Part shown: in pieces, positions 48,029 through 56,761 of the stretch
Position numbering within the stretch: the first letter of the stretch is position 1
How the letters are laid out: each line of letters opens with the position of its first letter
DNA from: CAVZVZ01 sp963778895
GTDB taxonomy: Bacteria > Actinomycetota > Acidimicrobiia > Acidimicrobiales > Acidimicrobilacustridaceae
Direction: 5' to 3'
Assembly (NCBI GenBank): GCA_963778895.1
Contig: CAVZVZ010000005.1
Span: 1,054,001 to 1,118,000 of the forward strand
DNA length: 64,000 nt
Program-made: the position numbers and the translations under genes
The notes under the pieces: generated by a model
What the model was told of the DNA's origin: nothing
Databases searched by the model: none
The model's input: the letters and a program-made list of their open reading frames with translations, nothing else

Positions 48029-49186
48029 CTACAACCAGTTCTCGTCGGCCAACCCGAGCTCGGGCCATGGGCCGGCGGCGATCGGCTGACAGTTGCCGTA
48101 GCCGATACCTCCGCCGACCGGATCTTCGATCCGGATCACCGTGTCACGGATCTGATGCAACCTGCGGGCCACAGCAGGAGGGCGGCAGTCGGCGATGCGC
48201 TCGCCGTCGACATGCAGCTCACCGCGAAACTCACCGTGATGGTGGCCGTCGAACCCGAAATAGAGACCAGCTCCCAACTGCACACCCGTATCCCCCAGCA
48301 CCTCGATGGTCAGCGGGCGCTCCGACCCGTCCTCCATGGTGGCCACCAGCCGACCGCCGAGCAGCCGCCGGTTGTCCGGGTCGAAACGCAGCTCGGGGTC
48401 GAGTCGGGTGATCGCCTCGCGTCGACCGTCGGGATGCTCGACGCCCGCAGTGGTCATCAACTGGTCGAGGCCGGGCATGGCGAAGCGCGTGAAGTGGAGA
48501 TGCAGGGCGTATCGCGAGCCGTCCGGCCGCTCGAGCAGAGTCGGGCTCCAGATCATCATGAAGCCAACCCCCGGCGGGATGGTGGCACCGGCGCCCTCGA
48601 TATCCATAGCTGGCAAACCGACGTCGTAGCGAACGCCCCACGAGTGATCGCGTGTGGACACCCACGTATCGTGATCCATGTCGAAGCGCTCACCGTCGAT
48701 CAAGATCCAACCCGATGCAACCCCGGTTTGGTGGTACCGAACGAGCTCGGCTGACGTTCGGTACTGACTGCGCATGTGGGTTCGCTCCTCGAGGCACGGC
48801 GGCACCGCGGCCTCGAACAGCCAGTCGAACGAGAGCGGCTGACAATCGTTCGCGTCGAGACGGAACCGCACCACGCGCTTCGGTTCGATCACCTCGTAGT
48901 GGATCGGCCCGATCGTCGTGACGTCGGGAGTCGGCGAGAGACGCCGGCTCGCGCGCACGGTGATCTGCTCCGGTCCCCGGCTCGACGCCGCGTACGCATC
49001 CATCACGTTGCGGTTCGAATACTTGCCGAGCCCAAAGCCGATCTGGAGGCTGCCGTCGCGCGCCATCGCCATGGCGCACACCTTCTCGGTCCACGACGGA
49101 TCGCTCGTGCCGACCACCGCGAAGGTGTCGGCGACCTGATGGGTCATCTGCTCGTCGGCATCGAGCAGGTCGCCGATCGGATTCAT
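48029..49186 (-). CDS. Uncharacterised protein (lipocalin/CrtC-like beta-barrel possible)
   Basis: 385 residues from ATG 49186. No signal peptide or membrane helix. Rich in beta-strand: SWGVRYDVGLPAMDIEG, GFMMIWSPTLLERPDGSRY, GFDGHHHGEFRGELHVDGE, with motif SGWILIDGERFDMDHDTW. Outline resembles AttH/CrtC-like double-lipocalin proteins or DUF7064-type families, but I do not recognise it with certainty. It is next to the His-rich membrane protein, so they may act together on a lipid. Divergent from the ArsR gene. Confidence 0.55.
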   Translation of the reverse strand: MNPIGDLLDADEQMTHQVADTFAVVGTSDPSWTEKVCAMAMARDGSLQIGFGLGKYSNRNVMDAYAASSRGPEQITVRASRRLSPTPDVTTIGPIHYEVIEPKRVVRFRLDANDCQPLSFDWLFEAAVPPCLEERTHMRSQYRTSAELVRYHQTGVASGWILIDGERFDMDHDTWVSTRDHSWGVRYDVGLPAMDIEGAGATIPPGVGFMMIWSPTLLERPDGSRYALHLHFTRFAMPGLDQLMTTAGVEHPDGRREAITRLDPELRFDPDNRRLLGGRLVATMEDGSERPLTIEVLGDTGVQLGAGLYFGFDGHHHGEFRGELHVDGERIADCRPPAVARRLHQIRDTVIRIEDPVGGGIGYGNCQPIAAGPWPELGLADENWL

Positions 49187-49220
49187 GACGCCCGACGCTA
49201 GGCGGCACCACACACGAGGG

Positions 49221-49250
49221 TTGACAGGTGACTAAATGGTCACATATGGT
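49221..49250 (+). promoter_or_regulatory. Promoter with embedded ArsR operator
   Basis: -35 TTGACA (49221-49226) and -10 TATGGT (49245-49250) with an 18-bp spacer; the spacer contains the palindrome GTGAC-TAAATG-GTCAC (49228-49243). The start GTG 49257 lies 6 nt after the -10 box, so the transcript is leaderless. Binding of the encoded ArsR regulator would shut the promoter. Confidence 0.65.
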
Positions 49251-49256
49251 CTCCTG

Positions 49257-49595
49257 GTGAGCGCAGCCGACACCACCTCCGGCGAAGACCGGGTGTTCAA
49301 GGCGCTCGCGGATCCAACTCGGCGCATGCTGCTCGACCGGCTCTTCGCCGCGGACGGTCGCACGCTCACCGAACTCGAGTCGGAGGTCGACATGACCCGT
49401 TTCGGTGTCATGAAGCACCTCAAGGTGCTCGAGGAAGCAGGCCTCGTGGTCACACGGAAGTCGGGTAGGGAGAAGTTGCACTTCCTCAACCCGGTCCCCA
49501 TCCGTGTCATCCACGACCGCTGGATCGACAAGTACACGGAGCACCACGTGTCCGCACTCGTGGATCTCAAGAACGAACTGGAGAAGATGGCATGA
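49257..49595 (+). CDS. ArsR-family transcriptional regulator
   Basis: 112 residues. Winged helix: VFKALADPTRRMLLDRLF, TLTELESEVDMTRFGVMKHL (recognition helix about residues 50-60), LVVTRKSGREKLHFLNP. No CxC metal motif is present, so it is not an arsenic/zinc sensor. This subgroup is regularly coupled to SRPBCC (AHSA1-like) genes, as here by ATGA overlap. Probably autoregulated through the palindrome in its promoter. Confidence 0.9.
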   Translation: MSAADTTSGEDRVFKALADPTRRMLLDRLFAADGRTLTELESEVDMTRFGVMKHLKVLEEAGLVVTRKSGREKLHFLNPVPIRVIHDRWIDKYTEHHVSALVDLKNELEKMA

Positions 49596-50119
49596 CAACG
49601 ACGACGCAAACCGCCGGGATCACCACCCAGGTGTACCGCGTGTACATCAAGGCAACGCCCCAAGCGATCTGGGACGCGATCACGAAACCCGAATGGACCG
49701 AGCAGTACAACTACGGATCACGTGTCGACTACGACCTCCGCCCCGGTGGCGCCTTCAACGGGTATCCCGGTGAAGCCGTCGTCAAAGCCTCGAAGGAGAT
49801 GGGTTACCCGGTTCCCGACGTGATGGTCGACGGCGAGGTGATCGAGTCCGATCCCCCACGTCGGCTCGTGCAGACGTGGCGCTTGGCGATGGACGAGGGC
49901 ATGAAGGCCGAGGGGTTCACCCGCCTCACGTGGGAGATCGAGCCGCTCGACGACAAGGTGACCAAGCTCACGGTCGTGCACGATCTCGAGGGCGCACCGA
50001 AGACAGCCTTGATGGTCGCGGGCGGCCACGAGCACGAGGGCGCCGGCGGCGGTTGGAGCGAGGTGCTGTCCGGGCTCAAGACGCTGCTCGAAACCGGTCA
50101 ACCGCTCGGCACCCGCTGA
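49592..50119 (+). CDS. SRPBCC-domain protein (AHSA1-like)
   Basis: 175 residues with the START/Bet v1-like ligand-binding fold: QVYRVYIKATPQAIWDAITKP (quoted YIKATPQAIWDAITKP), DYDLRPGGAFNGYPG, DGEVIESDPPRRLVQTW, ending GWSEVLSGLKTLLETG. Members bind hydrophobic ligands or act with ArsR-type regulators; exact role unknown. Translationally coupled to the ArsR gene. Confidence 0.9.
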   Translation: MTTTTQTAGITTQVYRVYIKATPQAIWDAITKPEWTEQYNYGSRVDYDLRPGGAFNGYPGEAVVKASKEMGYPVPDVMVDGEVIESDPPRRLVQTWRLAMDEGMKAEGFTRLTWEIEPLDDKVTKLTVVHDLEGAPKTALMVAGGHEHEGAGGGWSEVLSGLKTLLETGQPLGTR

Positions 50120-50166
50120 CCGACCCACACCCACCCCACCCAACCACTCCCGACCCAACCACCCCG

Positions 50167-50214
50167 AACCTGGTGTGGATCTTGTCGCCCTGGCGACAGC
50201 ATCCACACCAGGTT
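50167..50214. repeat. 48-bp near-perfect palindrome (hairpin)
   Basis: Outer arms AACCTGGTGTGGAT (50167-50180) and ATCCACACCAGGTT (50201-50214) are perfect complements; inside, after a 2-bp mismatch, TGTCGCC and GGCGACA form a second 7-bp stem around a 2-nt loop. It lies in the 162-nt gap after the SRPBCC gene and before the SMP-30 gene. Could be a strong terminator or a palindromic repeat unit; no T-tract follows. Confidence 0.95.
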
Positions 50215-50281
50215 GCTCGGCGCACCGCGACCGCGCGCTGAGTAGCGTCGGCGCAGCAGCGTGGACGAGCAGGGGTGGCAC

Positions 50282-51121
50282 ATGGAGATCACTCGTGTAG
50301 GCGACTTCACCTTGGGGTGGGGCGAGAGTCTGTTGTGGGACGACCGGCGCGAACGGCTCTACTTCGTCGATTGCGCGTCGCAGACCTTGCACTGGCTCGA
50401 GAACGCGGCCGGTGAGCTACAGACGTTCCAAATGACCTCGATGCCCGCTGGCGTCGTGCCGACCGAGGACGGTCGGCTGGTCGCGGCACTCGATGACGGG
50501 CTGTACCTGGTCGACCCCGATGCGCGCATCGTCGATCGGTTGGCTCCTTACCCGGACGAGCTCGGAGATCGCGCCAACGACGCGTGCGCGGATCTGAGTG
50601 GCAACTTGATCACCGGCACGCTCAACCTCGTGCCGTCGGCCGGCTCCGCGTGGCAGTACTCGTTGACCCATGGCTGGCGCCTTCTCGATCCCGACATCGC
50701 AAACACCAACGGCCCCACCGCGTTCACCGTCGCCGGCGAGCCGAAGTTGGTGATCGGTGACACGGCCGCGCACTACTACTCCTACGCGTACGACGCCGAC
50801 GCCGCCGCTGTCGGTCCGCGACAGGTTTTCGGCGACGTGACCGATCTCGAGGGCTCTCCCGACGGAGCCACGCTCGACGCCGACAACGGCCTTTGGTGCG
50901 CGTTGTTCGGCGGTGCCCAGCTCGCGCGGTTCACGACCGACGGCCTGGATCGCACCGTGCCCCTACCCGCCAGCAATCCGACCGATGTGACGTTCGCGGG
51001 TCCCGGTCTCGACCGGCTCTACATCACCTCGATCGGAGGCGCGGGTGAGCTCGACGGCGCGCTCCTCGTCATCGATGGCCTCGGAGAGACGGGCCGCGTC
51101 GAACCACGCTTCGCGTTCTGA
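50282..51121 (+). CDS. SMP-30/gluconolactonase-family protein
   Basis: 279 residues, intact, six-bladed propeller pattern. GWGESLLWDDRRERLYFVD holds the metal-binding Glu (SMP-30 has Glu at this position), then DRANDACADLSGNLITGT (Asn-Asp) and DLEGSPDGATLDADNGLWCALFGG shown as SPDGATLDADNGLWCA (Asp). It hydrolyses lactones in a Ca/Zn-dependent way. The start ATG 50282 is chosen; GTG 50261 is an alternative. Probably monocistronic. Confidence 0.85.
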   Translation: MEITRVGDFTLGWGESLLWDDRRERLYFVDCASQTLHWLENAAGELQTFQMTSMPAGVVPTEDGRLVAALDDGLYLVDPDARIVDRLAPYPDELGDRANDACADLSGNLITGTLNLVPSAGSAWQYSLTHGWRLLDPDIANTNGPTAFTVAGEPKLVIGDTAAHYYSYAYDADAAAVGPRQVFGDVTDLEGSPDGATLDADNGLWCALFGGAQLARFTTDGLDRTVPLPASNPTDVTFAGPGLDRLYITSIGGAGELDGALLVIDGLGETGRVEPRFAF

Positions 51122-51130
51122 ACGCAATCG

Positions 51131-51943
51131 TCAGACGAGCAGGCGACTGCGGAACAACTCGAGAACTTGGTCGAGCGCGGCGCGGGTCGGCTCCCCCGGT
51201 TCGTCGATCAGGTGCTCGGTCACAACGGAGTGAGGCTTCATCGCACCATCGGGATGGGCGGCGTCGTCCTCGAGCTCGACCGCGACGAATGCGTCACCGA
51301 GTTGCTCGCGGAGGAACTGGAAGCGGGCGTCGGGAACGAAGCGGTCGCTCTTGAATCGCAAGCCGAGCACCTGCAGGCCTTCGCTGGCACACCGCTGCTT
51401 CACGATGTCGAGATCGGCCGGTGAGCAGTCGATCGAATGCGCCTGCTTCTTGGTGAGGGCCATGGGCATGGACGGTTGCGACAGAACCGGGGCCAGCAGG
51501 CTCGGGTGGGTAGCCATGGCCAACGCATAGCCCCCGGTGAAGCACATGCCGATGGCGCCTACGCCCGGGCCACCGCAGCGCTGGTGCTCGCTCGCGGCCA
51601 GTGCCCGCAACCACTCCACCACGGGCGACGTGCGATTGGTCGCCCACGTGGTGAACTCCCGACTCACACAAAGGGGCGCCATTGTTCGCACGCCGTGCAC
51701 GAGACCTTTGACCGTGCCGTCGCCGAGCGGGTCCTTTCCTGGCTCGCCGAAGAGGTGAGGCATCACCGCCGTGCATCCCATTCCTGCCACCCGACGGGCG
51801 AAGGCGGCGACCTTCGGCGTTATGCCCGGGATCTCGGCGATCACGATCACGGCGGGCCCAGTGCCGAGCCGGAAGGTGGTGCGCTCCTTGCCGTCGTGCG
51901 TGAAGCTCGTGCGTTCGAAGTCCGCCAGATCGTCATCAGCCAT
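51131..51943 (-). CDS. Dienelactone hydrolase-family protein
   Basis: 270 residues from ATG 51943. The alpha/beta-hydrolase elements are VIVIAEIPGITPKVAAFARR at the N-terminus, the nucleophile Cys in GAIGMCFTGGYALAMA (Cys as in DLH), and Asp/His near FKSDRFVPDAR and EDDAAHPDG. Cleaves lactones or thioesters. In the raw sequence it is in frame with an upstream DUF1801 gene, making an apparent 396-residue fusion; this is probably due to one extra base near 52003 and the two were overlapping genes. Confidence 0.87.
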   Translation of the reverse strand: MADDDLADFERTSFTHDGKERTTFRLGTGPAVIVIAEIPGITPKVAAFARRVAGMGCTAVMPHLFGEPGKDPLGDGTVKGLVHGVRTMAPLCVSREFTTWATNRTSPVVEWLRALAASEHQRCGGPGVGAIGMCFTGGYALAMATHPSLLAPVLSQPSMPMALTKKQAHSIDCSPADLDIVKQRCASEGLQVLGLRFKSDRFVPDARFQFLREQLGDAFVAVELEDDAAHPDGAMKPHSVVTEHLIDEPGEPTRAALDQVLELFRSRLLV

Positions 51944-52321
51944 CGGACCAGCCAAGCAGATCGACGGAGCCTTCCGCGTCAGCCACCGAGAACGGCAGCG
52001 CGCCAGCGCACGGAACTCATCGTCGGATATGGCGGCCGCCTCGTCAGGACGGAGCTGCACCGTGCCCTTGCCCGTGACGAGCTCGGCGTGGCGAGTACTG
52101 AACCCGGCGTCGCGATCCTTGCCCCAGCCGTATATCGAAACACCGTGCTTCCAGACGGCGAGATACAGCCGGTGCTTGCCCACCTTGTACGTGGGGATGG
52201 CGTACGAGATCGTGACCGTCGCGTCGGGCTGCGCTTCGAGGATCAGCCCGTGGATGCGATCGAACAGCGGTCGGAACGCCGGCGGGATCTCATCGATGTA
52301 CGCCTGCACCGCGGCAACCAT
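51936..52321 (-). CDS. DUF1801 (YdhG/FrnE-like) domain protein
   Basis: About 128 residues. AYIDEIPPAFRPLFDRIHGLI and TISYAIPTYKVGKHRLYLAVWKHGV are the DUF1801 signature (quoted in part), ending around DEFRALARC. The remainder has the right ending (LLGWSDG) in another frame, so one base seems inserted near 52003; with it removed the stop TGA (51938-51936) overlaps the next gene's start. Function of the family is unknown. Confidence 0.75.
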
Positions 52322-52431
52322 CGGTCCATCATGCCGTCGATCGCCCCTGTGACCTCGGGGTATTGGACCCGGGGGCGAGGCGGCAAGGTGTCAGAGTCGA
52401 CGTGTGGCGTGGTTGGGCGCAGAATCGCGTC

Positions 52432-55371
52432 ATGCTTTACGTACTCGGTGGGGTGCGGGCCGAGCTCGAGGACGGCCCCGTGGTTCTGCCCGGCCAAGTA
52501 CGTCGGCTGCTCGGCATCCTTCTCGCCGAGCACGGGGAATCCGTACCGACCAACGTCCTGATCGACCGGCTCTGGTCCAGTGAACCTCCCCGCACCGCCC
52601 GCAAGATCGTTCACATACTGGCGAGCAAGCTTCGCCGCGCGCTGCAGTCCGATCTAGCAGCCGACCAGTCGCAATGCCTCGAAACCACCGGGGACGGTTA
52701 CCGCCTCCACGGCGAGGCCAGTGATCTCGCCCGCTACGAAGAACTGCTCGACCACGCCGAAACCGTCGCCACCAGCGCGCCCCGAAAGGCGCTCGCCTCG
52801 CTCGACGAAGCCCTCGGGCTCTGGGGCCGCCCATGGGGCGCGCAGGCCGACGAGCCGTGGATCGTGTCGCGCGTGACCGCCATCGAGGAACGCCACCGCC
52901 GCGCCGAAGAGCTCTTCGCCGATCTCGCGTTGGATACGGGTTGTGCCGCGGCCGTGGTGGACCGCCTTCGTGCCGCAGCGGTGAGCGAGCCGTTCCGCGA
53001 ACGGCGCTGGGCTCAGCTCATGCTCGCGATGTATCACGACGGACGGCAGGTCGACGCACTGCGTGTCTACGACGAGGCGCGCGATCTGCTCAGGGACGAG
53101 TTCGGCGTCGAGCCCGGACCCGAGCTGCAGCGGCTCCGCGTCGCGATCCTCGAACATGACGTCGCGCTACAACCGCCCCGCTCTCCGCTCACTGACGTCT
53201 CGGGAGTGACATCTTTCATCGGGCGTGATCGGGAGCTGGCGCGGCTTGCGACCGAGTTGGCTCGACACCGGCTGGTGACGGTCGTAGGCATCGGTGGGAT
53301 CGGCAAGACGCGTCTCGTCGACGAGTACACACACGCGCGCCGGCTCGCGCGAGACGACGTTCGGCGGGCGGGATTCGCGTCGGCGACCGACGGCCGCGGG
53401 GTCGCGGCCCACATCGCCGCCGAGCTCGGGCTTACGACCGAACTTCAAGATCACCACGAGATGGCGGCCCTGGTCGCCGCGGTGCTCGGCCGCGACGAGG
53501 TCCTTCTGGTGCTCGACGCGGTGGAGCACGCCGCGGAAGCGGGTGAGGTCGCGCTGGCCTTGGTCGAGCGCTGCCCGCGGCTTCGCGTGTTGGCCACCTC
53601 CCGCGTGCCACTCGGCGTGCAGGGAGAGCGAACAGTGAGCCTCGAACCTCTACCGATCGGGGGGCCGGACGATCTGGGCGGTGGCACGGCGGTCGAACTC
53701 CTCATCGACCGCGCGGGCCTCGACAGCACCGCGTTGAGCGACGACACGGTCGCCGCGCTGGTCGAACGCGCCGCAGCAACGGGTGGTGTCCCGATGCTGA
53801 TCGAACTGGCGGCGCCGACAGTGGTGGACCCGGCCGCCATGGCCCCGATGGTCGACAGCATTCCGGACCATCGAAGCGCGACACTCGGCGCGATCGAGCA
53901 CGCCCTCGGCGCCGTGGACGAACGCGCGAGCGAGCTTGCGATCGATGCCGCCGTCCTGCCGTACGGCGTGAGTGAGCGGACAGCGGCGGGATTGCGCGGA
54001 CTGCCGCGCGACGTCGCCCGCCGGTCGCTCCGGCAGCTGGCGTGGGTGAACATCCTCCACACGCGGGCCGGCCTGGACGGGATGCGGTATCAGAGTCTCG
54101 ACCCGGTTCGGGAAGCACTGGCGCCAGAGTCGAGCAAGGAGCGTCGAGTTGCGATCGACCGAGCGTCGCGCGCTGTCGAAGCGGTGTTCCAAGCGTTCGC
54201 GCCCAATCCCGCACTCCCCCACGTGGTGTCGCTGCTCGATGCCGCCGAGGACGAACACGCCAACCTACGGTTCCTGATCGCACACCAGCTGCAAGTGAAT
54301 CCCGAGCGGGCACTCGAGCTGAGCATCACGGCGAGCGAGTTCTGGGCCTCGCGCGGCTTCAGCCTCGAGGGGCGGCGATGGATCGAGGAAGCGATCGCCG
54401 CCGCCAAACCCACCGGGCCCCTGTCCTGGGACGCGACGCTGGCCCTCGCACGGGCAACCCGTACGTTTGCCGAGATCGGCACGCTCCACGACATGCTCGA
54501 AAACTTCGTCGACGAAGTTCGTGAGGCTGGTGAGGATTCGATCAGGGTCGCGGGCGGCCTGATGTACCTCGCCATCGCCAAAGGGTGGTCCGGTGACCGC
54601 TTCGGTGCCATCGACGCGCTCGACCAAGCCGAGCCGATCATCGAGCGTTGGGGAACCGAATGGACTCGCGTGCTCTTCGAGCGCTTACGCGGACTGCAGC
54701 TCGCGGCGGAAGGCGATCTCCTCGGCGCGCGCCAGTCGCAGCGCGCCGCCGTGCCCCGATTGATCGAGCTCGGAGATCCGAGCACCGCCGCCGCGACCGT
54801 GTATCTCGCGGCTGTGCTCGGCGACATGGCCGGTTGTGATGACGTGCTCGACGACATTCGGGTCGCACGCGAGCTTGCGACGACGGTCAAGGATGTCTCG
54901 CTCCTCGGCCTGCTGCTTCTCATCGAGGCGCGGGTGTTGCGTCGCGCCGGCGACGTACGCAGTCGGCAGATCTTCGCGGACGCGGCCCAGCGGCTGGCCG
55001 AGCTCGGCGGGATCCGAGCGGCCTCCGTCGCCCAGCGCGACCTCGGTCTGATCGAACTGGACAGCGGCAACGAAGCCATCGCGAGCGACCGTCTTCGCGA
55101 AGCCCTTCCAACGTTGTTGCAGCTCGATCGACCCGCGGCGGGCCTCGCGGTCGGTGCGCTGGCCGTCATACGCCACCGCGGCGGCGACGAAAGGCACACC
55201 TCGGCGCTCCTCGGAACGGCACTGGCCCTGCGGGACACCGAGGGTCCGGTCTGGGAGGAGGACGGGCGCCAGCTCGCGGCCCTCGCCAAATCGATCGGGA
55301 TGCCCGTCTCTGGACAACCACCCGCCGCACTGAGTGACGCGGAGCTGCTCGAGATCTTCGACATCTCGTAG
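52432..55371 (+). CDS. BTAD/AAA-domain transcriptional regulator (AfsR/SARP-like)
   Basis: 979 residues, intact. The N-terminal winged helix (residues 1-90, MLYVLGGVRAELEDGPV, TNVLIDRLWSSEPPRTARKI) binds DNA; the BTAD helical domain follows (ARYEELLDHAE to EFGVEPGPELQRL, ~100-245). The ATPase domain has Walker A VVGIGGIGKTRLVDEYT and sensor-like RVLATSRVPLGVQGE. The C-terminal ~400 residues are TPR-like helices. AfsR-type proteins integrate signals to activate secondary-metabolism or stress genes. No second regulator or obvious target lies next to it. Confidence 0.92.
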   Translation: MLYVLGGVRAELEDGPVVLPGQVRRLLGILLAEHGESVPTNVLIDRLWSSEPPRTARKIVHILASKLRRALQSDLAADQSQCLETTGDGYRLHGEASDLARYEELLDHAETVATSAPRKALASLDEALGLWGRPWGAQADEPWIVSRVTAIEERHRRAEELFADLALDTGCAAAVVDRLRAAAVSEPFRERRWAQLMLAMYHDGRQVDALRVYDEARDLLRDEFGVEPGPELQRLRVAILEHDVALQPPRSPLTDVSGVTSFIGRDRELARLATELARHRLVTVVGIGGIGKTRLVDEYTHARRLARDDVRRAGFASATDGRGVAAHIAAELGLTTELQDHHEMAALVAAVLGRDEVLLVLDAVEHAAEAGEVALALVERCPRLRVLATSRVPLGVQGERTVSLEPLPIGGPDDLGGGTAVELLIDRAGLDSTALSDDTVAALVERAAATGGVPMLIELAAPTVVDPAAMAPMVDSIPDHRSATLGAIEHALGAVDERASELAIDAAVLPYGVSERTAAGLRGLPRDVARRSLRQLAWVNILHTRAGLDGMRYQSLDPVREALAPESSKERRVAIDRASRAVEAVFQAFAPNPALPHVVSLLDAAEDEHANLRFLIAHQLQVNPERALELSITASEFWASRGFSLEGRRWIEEAIAAAKPTGPLSWDATLALARATRTFAEIGTLHDMLENFVDEVREAGEDSIRVAGGLMYLAIAKGWSGDRFGAIDALDQAEPIIERWGTEWTRVLFERLRGLQLAAEGDLLGARQSQRAAVPRLIELGDPSTAAATVYLAAVLGDMAGCDDVLDDIRVARELATTVKDVSLLGLLLLIEARVLRRAGDVRSRQIFADAAQRLAELGGIRAASVAQRDLGLIELDSGNEAIASDRLREALPTLLQLDRPAAGLAVGALAVIRHRGGDERHTSALLGTALALRDTEGPVWEEDGRQLAALAKSIGMPVSGQPPAALSDAELLEIFDIS

Positions 55372-55579
55372 CGGCTCGGCGACGCTGACGCCGGTGCGAC
55401 GCTCTGAGGGGACGAGCGCGACCGCCACCGACATCAGCACCACCGAGACCGACTCGGCGGCAAGTCGCACTCCCCACCAGCACCCACCACCACCCGCACC
55501 CGCCGCCCGATGCTGGGCCGCCTCCGCGGCCTGGGGGCACCCTTTCACCCGCCGGCAAAGCGAAGGTAAATCGGGCGCA

Positions 55580-56194
55580 TCAGACCTGCTCCTGGCAGCA
55601 AAACGCCTGGTCGTCAACCCGCCGCCACATCGACCAAGCCGTGACAACGATCCACGCGTCGGTGATGCCGAGGCCCAGTCGTTGGGCCAGGCCGTGCGCG
55701 GGACCGACGATCGACGCCAAGAGCAAGATTGAGGACCCAATCCCACAGGCGGTCGACCAGCGTTCCCACCTCGTCGCACCCGACTTGCGAAACGTCGCGG
55801 CCGCCAGGAGCGGCGTTGCCGCGAGCGAGGCGTAGCCGACGATCGCGAAAACTCCATGGGGGCCGTCGGCCGAGCCAAGCGGCGCGGCCGCGACACCCAA
55901 CGTGGCCAGGCCGGTGATGGTGGCCGCGACCCACGCGAGGCCAGGCACGGCCGCTCGCAGCGCTCGGGCGTAGAGCGGCACGCCGAGCCCGAAGGCGACG
56001 AAACCCGCAGTCATCCAGCCGCGCCCGGGCGCACCGGTTTCCGCCAAAACACTGATGGCGTCCTCGATGGGCGAGTAGCCGTCCCGCGCCGCGCCGGTTG
56101 CGGCCCACGCGAGAACGAACCCGCCGACCCCAGCAATGCCGCACAGAGCAAGCCAGCGGAGACGCTTCGGCAACGGCGCGGGACCTCGTGACAT
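55580..56194 (-). CDS. DUF998 membrane protein
   Basis: 204 residues with about six membrane helices (LCGIAGVGGFVLAWAATG, MTAGFVAFGLGVPLYARAL, IVGYASLAATPLLAAATF). The motif DGYSPIEDAISVLAETGAPG after the first helix is the DUF998 signature. Function unknown. Carboxyl end VDDQAFCCQEQV. Downstream of the next gene on the same strand by 23 nt, so likely co-transcribed with it. Confidence 0.82.
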   Translation of the reverse strand: MSRGPAPLPKRLRWLALCGIAGVGGFVLAWAATGAARDGYSPIEDAISVLAETGAPGRGWMTAGFVAFGLGVPLYARALRAAVPGLAWVAATITGLATLGVAAAPLGSADGPHGVFAIVGYASLAATPLLAAATFRKSGATRWERWSTACGIGSSILLLASIVGPAHGLAQRLGLGITDAWIVVTAWSMWRRVDDQAFCCQEQV

Positions 56195-56217
56195 CTCAGG
56201 CGCCCGACGTGGGTTCG

Positions 56218-56700
56218 CTAGCCCTGTTGATCTCTGGGAGCGGCATTCGGTGTTCGGTCACCGCGTCGGCGAGTCGGTGGCTGTCGTTCTTCGCGCGGGA
56301 TGCCGAGCTCGTCGAGCCGGCGAGCAACGTCGGTGGTGACCACGTCGACCGCGTCATCGGGGCGTTCGAGCGTCGGATCCGCGGCCCAGGCCGCGAGCAG
56401 GTCACCGAGGCGATCGAGCTCCACCATGACGAGCAACATCCCGAGGAGTGGGTCCGTGGTCGGGGCGCCGTCCGCCTGAACCGCGCGCCACAGCTCGGCC
56501 CCCTCCCCTTCGATCACCTTGCGATGTGACGCCATCGCGAACTCGATCCGCCGAACGAGCTCGAGTAGATCGCCCACGCGCTGCGGCTGCGGCTGCGCGT
56601 ACCGGGTCAGCGCCGCACGAAGGCTCCAGTCATCGACGCGCGGGCGTTCGGCGTAGTCGATCAGGCCCGCCAACTCCGCGGGCTGGATGTCCGATGCCAT
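56218..56700 (-). CDS. Hypothetical protein, all-helical
   Basis: 160 residues, no signal or membrane segment. Predicted mostly alpha-helical with regular Leu spacing (LVRRIEFAMASHRKVIEGEG, LGMLLVMVELDRLGDLLAAW) and a charged Arg-rich C-terminus (PPTRRRGDRTPN). I do not recognise the family. Codon use resembles its neighbours. Lies between the ABC-F gene and DUF998 on the same strand. Confidence 0.6.
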   Translation of the reverse strand: MASDIQPAELAGLIDYAERPRVDDWSLRAALTRYAQPQPQRVGDLLELVRRIEFAMASHRKVIEGEGAELWRAVQADGAPTTDPLLGMLLVMVELDRLGDLLAAWAADPTLERPDDAVDVVTTDVARRLDELGIPREERQPPTRRRGDRTPNAAPRDQQG

Positions 56701-56761
56701 CTCGGGCAGCGTACGTTTGCCGCTGACCGCGGTCAGGTCCGGGCTCCCCGACGCTCGGCGG

